DNA of 64,000 bases. Origin: Endomychus coccineus (taxonomy: Eukaryota > Arthropoda > Insecta > Coleoptera > Endomychidae). Below are positions 1 through 11,915 of this stretch, in pieces. The stretch covers positions 46,417,576 to 46,481,575 of the forward strand of contig OY294070.1 of assembly GCA_958510875.1 (NCBI GenBank), read 5' to 3'. The position numbers were made by a program, and so were the translations under genes. The notes beneath the pieces are model-generated. The model had not been told where the DNA came from. It saw only the letters and a list, made by a program, of their open reading frames with translations, and made no database searches. Every line of letters begins with the position of its first letter. The first letter of the stretch is position 1.

Positions 1-817
1 AGCATACTCTACACTGACTCCAGTAAAGCAGGAGACGGAGTATGATGCGCAGTAATCACTGACACTGGCGTATATAAATATTCGCTTAGCAAGATTTGCA
101 GTATATATACTGCCGAACTGAATGGATTGTTACGCGCCTTCGAAATTGCCGAAAAAACAACAAGTAAACATACACTAATATGTACGGACTCACTCTCCTC
201 AATAATCTCCATATGCACGCTGTATACCGCCAATCCCCTTGTACAAAACATACATAGAATCCACACCAACATTTCCACATCAGACAGACCAATCACGTTG
301 ATATGGACTCCATCCCACGCTGGTATCAGGGGTAACGAAAAGGCGGACACTTCAGCGAAAGAAGCGGCCGTAACACAAATTCACTCAACCCCGGGAGACG
401 ATGTATCAGTCCAGACGCACTACGACCTGTCCACACACTTCAAAAACTAAATGAGGAACATGTGGCAAAATCATTGGACAAGATTAACAACCAAACTACA
501 CATGATAGAACCGACAATCCAGTATACGCCATTACCAAACCTACCCAGAAGACTAGAAATAGTCCTTAGAAGACTAAGAATAGGCCACACTCGTATCTCT
601 CATGGCTACTTGATCGCTTCCGAAGACTGACCAATGTGTGAAACATGTAGTACCCAGATTACAGTGAAGCATATCCTACTTGAGTGTGAAGAGTACGAGC
701 AGAAACGAATATAACTCAACTTGGAACCCAGTTTGTCTTCTATTCTGAAGTTAAATAGTGCGTGCGTGAGAAAAACAATTAAACTCGTAACTGATACAGA
801 TTTATACAAACAGATCT
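1..817 (+). pseudogene. I-clade retrotransposon ORF2, RNase H and C-terminal part
   Basis: The translation shows an RNase H domain: a YTDSS segment with the first catalytic Asp near base 15, AELNG with the catalytic Glu near 115, CTDSLSS near 182, then a WTPSHAGIRGNEKAD block with the last Asp near 345. RNase H would degrade the RNA strand of the cDNA hybrid. Downstream, in broken frame, comes the RRLRIGHTRISHGYL and CETC...HILLEC tail typical of I/Jockey-type ORF2 proteins. Stop codons at about 43, 448 and several later points show it is dead. The 5' part lies outside the window, and its 3' end continues beyond the inserted LTR element at 21016. Clade assignment rests on RNase H plus tail style. 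Confidence 0.75.
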
Positions 818-891
818 AATTTGTTCATTTTTATTTTTCCTCTTATCCTAGTTTTTATATCTGTACTCATTGTATATTTGTATTTAGGTAC

Positions 892-3202
892 TGTAATAAA
901 CCGAGCTCGTACTTGGGAGCAAACTATTAAACTTATTTATGATGTTATTACACACAAGCCAGGCGAACCAAATCCTGCTCAAGATATTACTAGGTTATGT
1001 TTGTTTACTGTTCCCTCAGGTCAAAGCCCTATGGTATCATATGCGGCTACGGAGAGTGAAAACCTTATTGTAACTATTGCTATGATAGCTACCCTTTTAT
1101 GCAACTCGAGGGTTGCGGAGATTGTAGAATGCATGGTTACACTACGAGGAGTGCCCTGTCGTTGGTAGAATGGTTTAAATTTAGCTGCCACCAGTCCCCT
1201 TTTGAGATGTTTTAGAGAATAGTTCAGGGAAAGAAACTAAACTCGAAGGAGTTCCCCTCCAGTAGCACTTGGTATAAAATAGTTTAGTAGCGGCGCCTTT
1301 CCTGGCCGATTATATACTAGGCTAGTATGACAGCTTCACGTTGCTGAAGATGTTCGGAATGACAATCCCGACAGGATTGTTCTCTTCCACTATAACGTTA
1401 TCTAAGGGATGGTGTATCAATGAAGAACAATGGGAAAAGTATAAGTTGTATATTGGGAAAAAGTATTCGTATACAAAACAATAATAATAATCAACAAATA
1501 TAGACACTAAGTCCCATTCAAATATACATAAAGTGAAAAATATGACGAATAGTCAACAAGAAACAAAACAAAATTTAAATTAAACGAAATTAATTTGATG
1601 CTAATTATCTGAATGGTTTCGAATGATTTTATGTATTATAAATTGATAAAACCTTATCAAGAATGATCAATCAGTGAATTATTGATTCGCCTGATGTAAC
1701 GTAGTCAGAGAGTTGTTTCTTAGCGGGCTAACCTTATTTTTGAAATGGATATACCACTCTGATGGAGTAACTAAGGTTAAAAAGTGGACCAGAGAGGCCA
1801 CTGATAGTAAGGTTGACATTCCAGAAGGGTGACTCCCTAAATAAATAGCCCTGTTGCCTTGTTCACAACTACCTGGTTCGCTATGTATATGTAGATCAAG
1901 TAATTGATACAACAAGATAATCAATATAAAGGAACACTAGTTTCCAAGATAAACTCGAACTCTTTCTCTTAAAATTCGCCGCTGATGGCTGTCTCAATAG
2001 GGGTTTTTAGAACCCTTCAAATTCCAATTAAAATACCCTTATAGCAACTTTTAAATAATGATCTTTCCCCAAATAATTATGTATCTGACTCTACACTTAC
2101 AATAACTCTAATTTCAATTATACCTATCCTAAGTAGGTCCCATATATGCACTACAAAATATGAGAAAATCGCAGATGGATCACTACGCTTCTAGTAAGTC
2201 AAAATACTCTATTAATGGTTTCAGTCCTCTATATATCAACACAAAAACGAGAAAGGGGGTGATGACCTCAGAATTTTTGGCTTGAATACAGACTAAAATA
2301 GCTTGTTCTATAGACTTACCCTGACTCAGTATTTAATCCTCAATCCACAAAGTAAACCAGTAACACCTGAGTTTACACTTCACGCACGGCCTCCACAAAA
2401 TGTATTACGCGGCGTCTTTTTGTTAAGTTATAAATTACACCCCGGAGCTAGTTCTCTCTCGCACCCAGATCAAATTGTCTAATCGTTAAAGGAAATAAAT
2501 CCTCCAAAATATAAAATTACTTTAGATTTCTATCATCAAGTTACCAATGACGTTCTCCACAATTTCTTTTACAGGTTATTTTAGATTCTAGTTACCAACA
2601 ATATTCACTTAATAGCAAATGATGTTTAAAGTAAAATGTAAGTTCTCTTGAAACTGATACTTAGAATGATTTCAGGTGAATGAAAGTGAACTTTAAGAAT
2701 GATAAAAATTGATTCGAATGAATTAATTTACTTTGTATTTAGAGTTGGCTGTTTTCCACATCGAGGGGCAGTGAGTGACCACAAAAAATGATTTTTCCAA
2801 CACTGCTTAATCAGCGGTTCTAGCCGCCGCCTGTGAATAAGTGCAATTCTACAGATTTGTACTTTGAATGCCCTAATCCTTAAAAATCACGTACGACTTG
2901 TAAAAGGTATCGGATGGCGGATTCCTGTCGCCAGACTGGAATTCCATCATTTCAATCTGAATGAAACTCTTATTGTTGAATCTAGGATGTCTATGTATAG
3001 TCTGTTCCTGTCAGGAATTTAGAATTTTAGATTTTGAAATGCCCGTAAGGACGGAACTACACGCTACGGAATGATTTGAGTTGTACTCTCATGTGTCTAG
3101 TATTCCTGGTTTACTTAGAGTAACTTAATATTCGGGAGTTTTCTCCTGCTTACGCTACTTTGATTCAATCGTGAAAAATAAATAATCCTCCGGATTATTA
3201 CA
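892..3202 (-). repeat. 3' LTR of gypsy1
   Basis: This 2,311-base direct repeat is nearly identical to 18383-21015. It begins TGTAATAAACC on the plus strand and ends GGATTATTACA. It contains no convincing gene; the short ORFs inside it are chance readings. LTRs over 2 kb are long for insect Gypsy elements. It lacks the 322 bases found at 20228-20549 of the other copy. Confidence 0.9.
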
Positions 3203-3222
3203 TCACCCTCACCTTAAAGAGA
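3203..3222 (-). promoter_or_regulatory. polypurine tract of gypsy1
   Basis: Read on the minus strand, the bases just before the 3' LTR are purine-rich (AAGGTGAGGGTGA), which is where plus-strand DNA priming takes place in LTR elements. The assignment is by position and composition only. Confidence 0.55.
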
Positions 3223-3545
3223 GAGCGGGGTTCGGAAGGAACCAAGCTCCTTTCTATAATCGGTATTTTATGTGTATTTTGATCCATCTGCTTAGTTCTG
3301 ACCAGCGTGGGAATCTAAGGGCACTAGACCCACTTTCACGCTCATATATATGATCATCAGTCCGATTGGACTACCCAATAGCCTAAATTCTATTTAACAT
3401 ATTCATGTGGATTTACCACATGACTGCAACAATACAATCTTTACGAGCTAAACATACAAAGAAAGTCTACTTCTGGTTCCATATTGTCACAGCACTCTTT
3501 CGGATTGACTTTTCACGCACCAACCCGCACTGTCACTCGATGGTT

Positions 3546-5651
3546 TCACATACCAGGTCGCTCTTGGACACTGGACATGGACCTGCCGTACAACGAACCG
3601 GCTGCTGATCGTCTTCCATCGCGTTCTGTCCAGTGGAGGGTTGGATACATCGCATGGGCGGCGGTGGAATCGGTGGTAGTGGAATCTGCGGCTGCTTCTG
3701 GTTCCCTGGCGGTGACATCGGTTGACGGAGCGGATGGAACTGCATCCCCTGGACTTCCATGGGAGTGATGTCGGTTGACTAGGAAGGCGGTGAGGGTGTT
3801 CCATAGACATGCAAATAGATGTAGACCCCATCCGAATAGCTGGTACAGGCTCCATCCATTTAGGCCGACACCAACAACGAACTTCACCAATCGGAATATA
3901 CAGTATAGGCCCAACAGCCCGTTCATGATGGTCCCTATGCTTTCGAACCAACCTCATATCTGTCGGATGGTGGACCGGACGAGACTGGTAACTTCTTCCT
4001 TGCTGAATAGTTTGAGAGTGTTGTACCCTTGGTCCAGAGACTCCATACCGGAAACCCGTCGCGCTATCATCGTATGGACTGCATCTCTTTCCATAACGAA
4101 GATCAGTTTCCGTTGGCTTTTCCTCAGGTCCTCGGATGTGTAAAGACCCCCTGCGCTAATCAGCTTGATCGGTTGGAACTTCAATTGGTCCTCTGCTTCA
4201 ATCTCAATGGTCAGTGGTATAAGACTCGTCAGTGGTATTGGGGAGAGGCCGATCCAGGTTCCCTCGACTTGGTACAATGATGGCATAAGGCTGTTACATT
4301 CTATTTGAACAGCTACATTTCGGATGACGTGGGTCAGCGGTGCCATGAATTTACTCTGGTTGTTAACAGTGATAGGAAGTTCGTTGAAACACTGCTCGGT
4401 CCTCCGAAGTACGGCTGGTCGGGGCTTACATTGGACTAGATATATTACCTCCCCTAGCACCTTCCCCAGATATCCCGGTTCCTTCTTTATTGTCCATCCT
4501 ACATCTTCGCGGGCATGCAATACGGTGGCTAGCTGATTTTGCCAAATCTCTCGGCGTATCAGGCATCTCCGGTGAATCGTGTCGGCATACAATCTGGCCC
4601 AGCTGTGCTTGGTTGACTGCTCGATGAAGAAGAGCTTGCTGTTAACATAAGATAGCAGATCCACATTCACTACCTCTATATTTTCCTTTGCCAGAGTGGG
4701 TGGCAGGCTGCTGATGTTTCGAACTAGTAGTTTCGGGTGTTCGGTCTGCCAAACTTCGTGACCACAGTGTTCCGTAAGTGAGATCAGAGCTAGCGCGAAC
4801 AATTTGTCGGCGCGCTCTACTACAACATATACATCTCCTTGCTTACTCCTCACCAAGTGAGCTTCCCCTTCGTACAGTGATACTTAATCACTCTTGCAAG
4901 CCCCTAGTGAATCTATATTCCACGTGGTTTCGCCATAAGTCGAATCCATACAGTATCCCTTCAGATAGTTACAAGCGATACCTCCAGCTAAAGCGATTTC
5001 GTTTATCTCCAATTTTACCGTAGCCCAATAGTCTCGAAGGATGATTTTGACATTTGCCAACACCACCACTGATGCCCATGTCTGACCGTCTTCAGAAAAT
5101 CCGCTGCCTACGCATGACCCGTCCGCTTGTGCGGATCCGAAAAAGGTCATGGCCGCATATGTAGTACCATTCAACGTCAGTTTGTTTATGATACGTCCAT
5201 GAATTTGTAAGGATTGAAACGAATTAGCTTCGTTACATTTTTCCGCTCCTAGTTTAAATATGTAGCTTGATAATCCATTTGCTACCACCGAAGAGTGGCT
5301 GTGCATGCCGCAATGCGAGGTGGTCCTTGTGACCTCTACCAGACAGGCGCGTACGTATCTTTGTCCGTAATCCCGTTGTTGTAACACTTGGATTCTGCCC
5401 GCTTCTTCTTTATATTCAGTGATTGGGTCCGGACAGGGTGTCACTGTCTTCAGTGAAACCATCGTTGTGTTTAACGAGTCCCCTTCACAGTCGTACACGA
5501 TCAATCCATTTCCCATTCGTGTTAGTAGTATCATCACCAGGACGAGATACATTCTTGGCACTCTGAAACAGATCCCGAGAAAAGGGGAAGAGAACACAAA
5601 AAAAATTTTTAGAATCAGACACATTTTCGTGACATACCCCTGAGCCTCCAA
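3546..5651 (-). pseudogene. env-like glycoprotein gene of gypsy1, chuvirus-type
   Basis: One reading frame of about 700 codons is interrupted by in-frame stop codons at about 4881 and 3951. The N-terminal third has a hydrophobic signal-like segment, several N-glycosylation sites and many cysteines, including a CGMHSHSS block near residue 115. That block, with an early YDC segment, resembles glycoproteins of arthropod mononegaviruses of the chuvirus type, which are known to be captured by insect LTR elements. I see no baculovirus-F-like furin and fusion pattern. A long hydrophobic stretch near 3760-3910 looks like the membrane anchor, followed by a Ser/Thr/Ala-rich tail. It sits downstream of integrase and before the 3' LTR, the normal env position. 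The viral source is my inference; the env role is better supported. Confidence 0.65.
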
Positions 5652-6689
5652 ACCCCATCACCTTATTAGTGATAACATAAACTGGTTATCAAACAACCAA
5701 AGGAATACGAAAATAATTTAAAAAAAAGTGGTATTATCTCTATACGTTTCCCGACCAACTAAAGGTCTCGAACTACTGTTCATTCCCCTAGGACTTACTC
5801 CATTCCCTCTCTCTTTCCTTAAGGATCACGTTATCTCGTTAATACATGGGGGAATCCCACTGTCCCTCAATTAAGATCATCTACCCTCCGGCGCAGTGTC
5901 CCGTTCACAGGGTGCTGCAGCCACGGAGGCTGAAAGATTAATAACACTTTTCCAGAGATTTCTGGCTTATAGTGAAGGCTGCTCTCATTCGTCTTATCTT
6001 CTGGTAGTCTGAATTAACTATCTCATCTCGATTTATTCATCGACTCACATATACAAATGCAATCATAACGACTTCGATTTTAATGAAGTCTGGCGGACTA
6101 GTGTCCAGAAGTGATTTCCATCGGCTAAAAGATGGATGGCTTGATGGAGATCGAGCACAAGTGTCCCTTATGTTGTGGTTAACTTGAAGTAGAGGGTACA
6201 AAGAGAAAAAAAAACCAAGACAGAGAAAAAGAAAATACTGAACGGGAATAATGGGAGAAGGAAGCTTTTAATCGCTTCGGTGGTACATATACTAAAACGA
6301 AACGAAGCAGAGAAGAGTACTGAGGCCTCCAAGAGGGCGAGTAGAGTAACTACTACCAGGCTGGGTTCACGTTAATATATTATCATATCATTATTATTAT
6401 GCTGTTAAAGGGAGAAGAGAAAAAAAAATTAATAGAAGGAAAACGTGGAGCGTATCCCTTACAATGCCCCATTCAATCCGTGAAGCCCATGGTCACACGT
6501 GTTATCCTCGCCGTCCCTGGAGGGGTTTCGAGAAGATTAGGGGGGATGGACAATCGCAGTATATCGGACCTAGGCCCCACCATAATCGATAACACCCTTG
6601 ACCATGCGGTCCTCATTCATTCATGCTTTCAATCTCGCAGCCTGGGCTGAACACATTCACGCTGTTGCTATAGTCATCCAGATCCCCAG
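5652..6689 (-). other. gypsy1 spacer upstream of env, no gene seen
   Basis: About 1 kb between the inserted CR1-type element and the env-like gene. It holds only short chance ORFs and purine-rich runs around 6190-6250 and 6400-6440. It may contain the splice acceptor of the env message, but I cannot identify it. Confidence 0.4.
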
Positions 6690-6690
6690 G

Positions 6691-6719
6691 TATTATTATT
6701 ATTATTATTATTATTATTT
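6691..6719 (-). repeat. (TAA)n 3' tail of the CR1-like element
   Basis: About nine TAA triplets on the minus strand mark the end of the retrotransposon and abut the GC-richer gypsy1 sequence CCTGGGGATCTG. Confidence 0.75.
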
Positions 6720-6947
6720 ATTAATGATACCATATACATATACACACAAACATATACATACATATACAATAACAAGAATATTTCAATGGTTAGGCGCCTA
6801 AGTGCAGAACACTTGTATGCGCCACGATAATGTTTTTTAAATTTTACGTTTTTTTTTTTGATAATTAACATAAGTAATAAGATATAATGATATAATTAAT
6901 ATAATATAATATAAACTAAGCATTAACAAAATGAATATAAAAACAAT

Positions 6948-9867
6948 TCAATGGTGAGTGTGAGTAGTGTTCAGGAAGAATCGTTCAATATTACAGGATA
7001 TATATATTTTAATTTTTTTTTTAAATAGCGGTAATTTATTTATATTTCTTATTTCCAAAGGTAATAGATTGTATGTTTTTGGTGCAAGATAATTAATGAA
7101 TTTCAAATTTATATTTTTGTGACTTAGAGGAATTTTTAGATGTTTATTTGTTCTAATTCTTGTTTCATGTGCGTGGTTTATAAATATTTTGAGTTTCTTA
7201 TTTTTATGGAAATAAACACATATTGAAATTATGTAAATAGTTCGTATAGAACATAGTTGATCATTATACAGTAATTTGGAAGGGAATAATCTTCTCTTTT
7301 TTAAAATAATTCTTATAATAAAGTTTTGTATCACTTGTAAACAATGTAGATTTTTTTCATATGTTCCTCCCCATACAATAATACCATAGCGTAGAAATTT
7401 AGAAAATTTTTCATGATATAGAATTTGTGAATTAATCTTCTGATCCTATTGGTAAGATATTCTATGTGTGGGAGCCATTTAAGATGTTGATCTATGATAA
7501 TTCCTAAATATCTTATTTTATTATTCTCAGATATTTTGTTAGAATTATTTATTTCAATGATATTAAATTCAGGACGATTAACTGAAGTAACAGAATGCAA
7601 TATAATGGGTTTTTTGAATGTTTAATGATAGTTTAAAAGTATTTAGCCAGTTTTCAGTCTTTATCATTCCTTCAATAACCTTATATTTAGTTTGATTCCA
7701 GGTTTTTCCTGCAAAAATGAGCACTGTATCATCAGCATAAGATAAAATTTTTCCATCGATATCTAGGTCTAAAAGAGAATTTATATAGGCTATGAACATA
7801 ATGGGTCCGAGTACTGTCCCTTGTGGTATGCCGCATTTAATAGTTAAAGGGTCACTTATAGTTTTATTTATTCTGAGGTTTTGTTTACGATCTGTTAGAA
7901 AATTCTGAAATACCTCTAAAACAATTCCTCTAATACCGTAGTGTGACAATACCTCGAGAAGTTTGTCATGGGGAACAGTGTCAAAAGCCTTCGCTAAGTC
8001 CATAAAGACTGCTATGCATTTATTATTGTCATTTAGGTTTTGTGTTACCTCTGATGTAAGTTTATACATTGCGTCTTGTGTACTGAGACCTTCTTTGAAG
8101 CCAAACTGGTTTTCTGATAATATATTACTCTCATTTAAATATGTTGTAAGTCTTTTTTTAGGCATTTCTCAAATATCTTAGCAAAATTATTTATTATGCT
8201 GATAGGTCGGTAATTTTCAATTTTATTTTTATCACCTGACTTATAAATAGGAGTGACTATTGAAGTTTTAAAATGTGTTGGTACAATTCCGGTTTTAAAT
8301 ATGGTGTTAATAATATGTGTAATAGGTTCAACTATATATTCATGTACTTGTTTGATTACTTGAGCTGAAATTAAATCTTCCCCAGGTGCGCAAAAATTTT
8401 TTAGTGTTGCTATATGTTCTATTATTTCTTCTTTTGATACAGGTTTCAAAACATAGATGATGCTGTTGATTTTTCTAACTTGAATTGATTTTTAGTCGGT
8501 TTTATTTTTTTTTGCATATTAGACCCGATATTGATAAAATAATTATTGCAAAAGTTTGATAATTCTTTATTGGTATTAAATTCTTCATTATTATCGTCAG
8601 TTATTTTGATATCACTACTTTCGTTTATACCTGTCATGCTAGTTGCCTCTTGAATAGTTTGGTAGATTTTTTTGATGTTATTTTTATTATTCTCAATTTT
8701 TATTTTATAGTGCGTATTCTTCTCTATATTAATTATTTTGTTCAGGTAATTGCGATAGTTTTTATATTGTCTTTCTAGGTCAGGATCATGATATTTTAGA
8801 AGTTGTTTTTTAAGATTGTCTCTATGTTTAATGGATGTTATAATGCCATTCGTAATCCATTTCTTTTTCTTTTTTTGTGTTTTTGATTTTATGAGTTGTT
8901 TTGTTGTTGCAGTCTGTATTAATTTTTTGAAAGATGTAATAAACATCTTACTAGCTTCTTCCGTATTATTGGAGTTTAAAATGTGTGACCAATTTTGAAG
9001 TTTAATTAACTCTTTAAATTTTGGTAGATTAAGTACATTTTTGAAAGATGGCACGGGTTCTGAGTTCAATTTTGTTCCTTGGTCCTTTAGTTCAATGTTA
9101 AGCATTACTGGATAGTGATCGGTTATATATGTGTCAATAATGAATGATTTAAAAGTAAGATTACGAGATCTATAGTCTGTTTTTATAAATATATGGTCTA
9201 TACATGTTGCTGTATCTGTTGTTACTCTAGTGGGTAAGCCAATATATGGAATAAATCCGAACCGTGCTAAAACAGAGAGATAGTAATTCACATTAGTATC
9301 TAGTGTTTTTATGATGTCAATATTTATATCTCCAATAAAAATCTCTAATGTTGTTGTCAAGTTATTTTCGAAAAAGTTTTCTAAATCCTCTATAAATGTT
9401 TTTTCATTGATAGGAGGTGGTTTGTAAAGTGTTGTGATATTTATGATGTTATTCAAATATTGGAATGTTATTCTACTGAGAGTCGTACCAGATTTCAAAA
9501 ATGTTTCATGTGTGACTTCTGCATTAATGGTCAATTTTGCAAACACGAGTACGCCATCGTTTTTGTTGTAGTTCGCATTATTGTAGTAGTTGATATATCC
9601 TGCAATATTGAACGGTTCTGTTGAGTAAATTTGGAAACATTCACTTAAAATAATAATGTCACAATACGTTAGATTATAGCCTTCAATTAAAGCAGTTAAT
9701 TCATCAAAATTTTTTTTAACACTACGAATGTTCAAATGCAATATGTTGAAAGTGTTGTTGTCTAGATTTATTTGAGATATTATTTCATTTGGATTAATAA
9801 ATGTCCCTGTAAATTCTTCTTCATGTAAATTTAGTTCTTGTTCTTCAACCAAATTTTGTTCTACCAT
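6948..9867 (-). pseudogene. CR1-like ORF2: endonuclease and reverse transcriptase
   Basis: The N-terminal 250 residues form an EEP endonuclease: LHLNIRSVKKNFDEL at the start, FIGDINIDI in the middle and TDHYPV near the end. The reverse transcriptase follows: APGEDLISAQVI, the NYRPISI block, FMDLAKAFDTV with the first catalytic Asp, GIPQGTVLGP, and SYADDTVLIF with the catalytic Asp pair near 7740. A C-terminal KTYNLLPLEIRNI region ends at about 6960. The reading shifts frame at about 8446, 8140-8165, 7600 and 7330, so no full protein is made. It starts with an ATG overlapping the ORF1 stop (ATGGTAG), an arrangement that favours reinitiation. Its job would be nicking the target and copying RNA at the nick. 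Confidence 0.85.
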
Positions 9868-10968
9868 TCACCAATATAGTCAACTTTGCTTTTTAAAATC
9901 TCGAAATGGTATTTATGGGTGGGACATTCTAAATCATCCGTTGTATGGTTTATATTGTAGTTGAGACGATATTTTACATTAGCATTTTCACAATTATTAC
10001 ATTTTTTTTCATGACTGATACATTTTTTAGTTTCATGTTCTTCTGCACATTTGCCACATACTATCTTGTTTTTGCAGTTTTTGCTGTTATGATAAAATGA
10101 TTGACAGTTGTAGCATCTTGTTACATTAAGGTCCTCATAGACGGGGAATCTCTCCCAGTCTATATATACTTTATTTGATTTCATGAATTTTTGGAATAAG
10201 TTCTGAGAGCACTCACCAAATATTGTTGAGGTGTTGTTATATTTTTTCCTTATATATGTGATATTCAACTCATCTGTTTCAGTGATCCATTCGTTTTGTT
10301 CTTTGATACATTCTTCTATTTGTTTCATGGTCTTGTTTCCTTTATAGCCTGGTATTTTTATACGCGGTTTGCGCATTTTCGTAGTTTCTACATCATAATT
10401 TTGAGTCAGTAATTCTTCTGCAGCCAATTGAAGTTTTTGTATATCTTTTTTCGTTGCACATTTGATTACCATACTTCCATTTCTAGCAGTTTTTAAATTT
10501 TTGATACCTATTTTTAGGTGTGCAGGATTGATTTTCTCTTGTAGATCATTTTTAGTTTTTGCTACATCTTGAGAAATTTTTGGCTTAATAATTAGACTTG
10601 GTATATTAGGTATTTCTGTTGTTTTAATTTCTTTTGCTATTTCGGCATATGTTCTTGGATTTTTAATATTGTGTTCGTCGTATGGTTTATTATATATTAA
10701 TTGTGTTTTTAGTTGAGTTATATCTGCTTTCATTTCTTCCATTATTGTCAATAGATAAGGTATTCTTGTTAACATATTTTTGCAGGTTTTACATAGGAAT
10801 TGTAACATTCGTTTTTGGAGAGGCATGCATTTTATTTCCGAAGCTGTGAGTGATGTACATAATTTATGAATTTTCATTTGGCATGAATCACATTCATAGA
10901 ATTGGTCATCTTGTACTGTTTTTTTTACATTCTAAGCATAAGTTACCTTTTGTTTCATTTTCTTCCAT
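9861..10968 (-). pseudogene. CR1-like ORF1: PHD finger plus zinc knuckles
   Basis: I place the start at the ATG at 10968, upstream of the longest open stretch, because the translation then gives CLEC, YECDSC, a His and two more Cys pairs in PHD-finger spacing. Reaching it requires crossing an eight-base A run (10919-10926) that shifts the frame, so the copy is broken or was sequenced with one base too many. The C-terminal third has CYNCQSFYHNSKNC and CGKCAEEHETKKC knuckles plus a third Cys-rich unit, as expected for an RNA-binding ORF1 protein. PHD fingers in ORF1 are known from CR1-group elements. The stop overlaps the ORF2 start. Confidence 0.75.
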
Positions 10969-11400
10969 ATTGTTGAATTTCCATTCGTTGTTGTATTAAT
11001 TTTAGTACTTTAGGTGTGTGGTATACTTTATTTCTTTATCCAACTGTTCATTAGATTGGAAATAGATTCTAGCACTTTTTGTGTGATAAACCAAAACTAA
11101 TTGTGTTTATTTCGGTCTATATATACTTATTGTTTGTAATTGCACTAGTTTGAGCAAGTTATTTAGATAATAAATTTTATGATTTTAATCTCCACTATTT
11201 AGTTCACCGATACTCCGAATTTTAATATTTAATTCGCACTTTAGCTCACTAATATCTCATAAAAACGAGGAGGATATAATTTGATATCTTCTCTTGACTA
11301 ACGAATCAACAGTATTGTTGTAATAATTATTGTTTCACTAACCTTATTATATCTGACGAATATACCGAAATTCCTGCTACAAGAAGCGAAAACTACTTGA
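10969..11400 (-). other. 5' untranslated region of the CR1-like element
   Basis: AT-rich sequence upstream of ORF1 with no ORF of note, probably holding the internal promoter. The element boundary is set by composition only. Confidence 0.4.
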
Positions 11401-11915
11401 TAACTATCTAACTAACGAGGAATGGGACATCTGGGCAACTATAACAACCCTCCCATCCCTATTCGGGGGGGTTTTAACCATCGGCAAGGTAGAGCCCGCG
11501 TCCTATTCTTCAACTATTTAACTGTTACCCGGAGACGCAACGGGGTGCTCTTATCTAACCAACATTTGTACCCTCAGCCTCTCCAGAAAATAAAACAAAA
11601 AGAGTGCCATCATTTCCGATTCCATATACGTGGGCTGACCTGTTGTGGCCACGACACCTCTGAGCCAGAAGAGCTCATCAAACTATCTCGTTGGTTGCTT
11701 GTTGCCGTGTTCCCTCCTAACCCCCCCTATCTCCTCTCGACGCAAGCTTGGTACCACGATGTTGGTCGCATAATACGCTTGGGGCGTCGGAGAGCGATGG
11801 GTGTGTCCGCTATGTCGTGATGTTGCCGATTTTGCCTCCTGACGTCCGGCCTTGGTTCCGCCGGGTCCGGTAAAATCGCCGGGGGGTGGGGTAATCGATA
11901 GATGTAGTCCCTCAC
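11401..11915 (-). other. gypsy1 spacer downstream of integrase, no gene seen
   Basis: GC-rich sequence between the CR1-like insertion and the integrase stop. One 132-codon plus-strand ORF crosses it, but it has no recognisable features and is probably chance. Confidence 0.4.

Larger units (their letters stand above)
6690..11400 (-). mobile_element. CR1/Daphne-like non-LTR retrotransposon nested in gypsy1
   Basis: An AT-rich minus-strand element with two overlapping ORFs. ORF1 has a PHD-like finger and zinc knuckles; ORF2 has an apurinic-type endonuclease and a reverse transcriptase without RNase H. The 3' end is a run of TAA triplets (TATTATTATT on the plus strand, 6691-6719), a tail style of several non-LTR clades. 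AT content changes sharply at about 11400, where GC-rich gypsy1 sequence resumes; the exact 5' end and target duplication were not resolved. The copy is close to full length but carries several frameshifts. Confidence 0.8.

Noticed and set aside
821..1168. 115-codon plus-strand ORF with a hydrophobic start at the left LTR boundary
   Set aside because: It spans the I-element end and the LTR, so it is created by the insertion junction; the right LTR copy has no equivalent start.
11422..11820. 132-codon plus-strand ORF downstream of gypsy1 integrase
   Set aside because: No recognisable domain, opposite in direction to the element, and in a spacer of an inactive copy.
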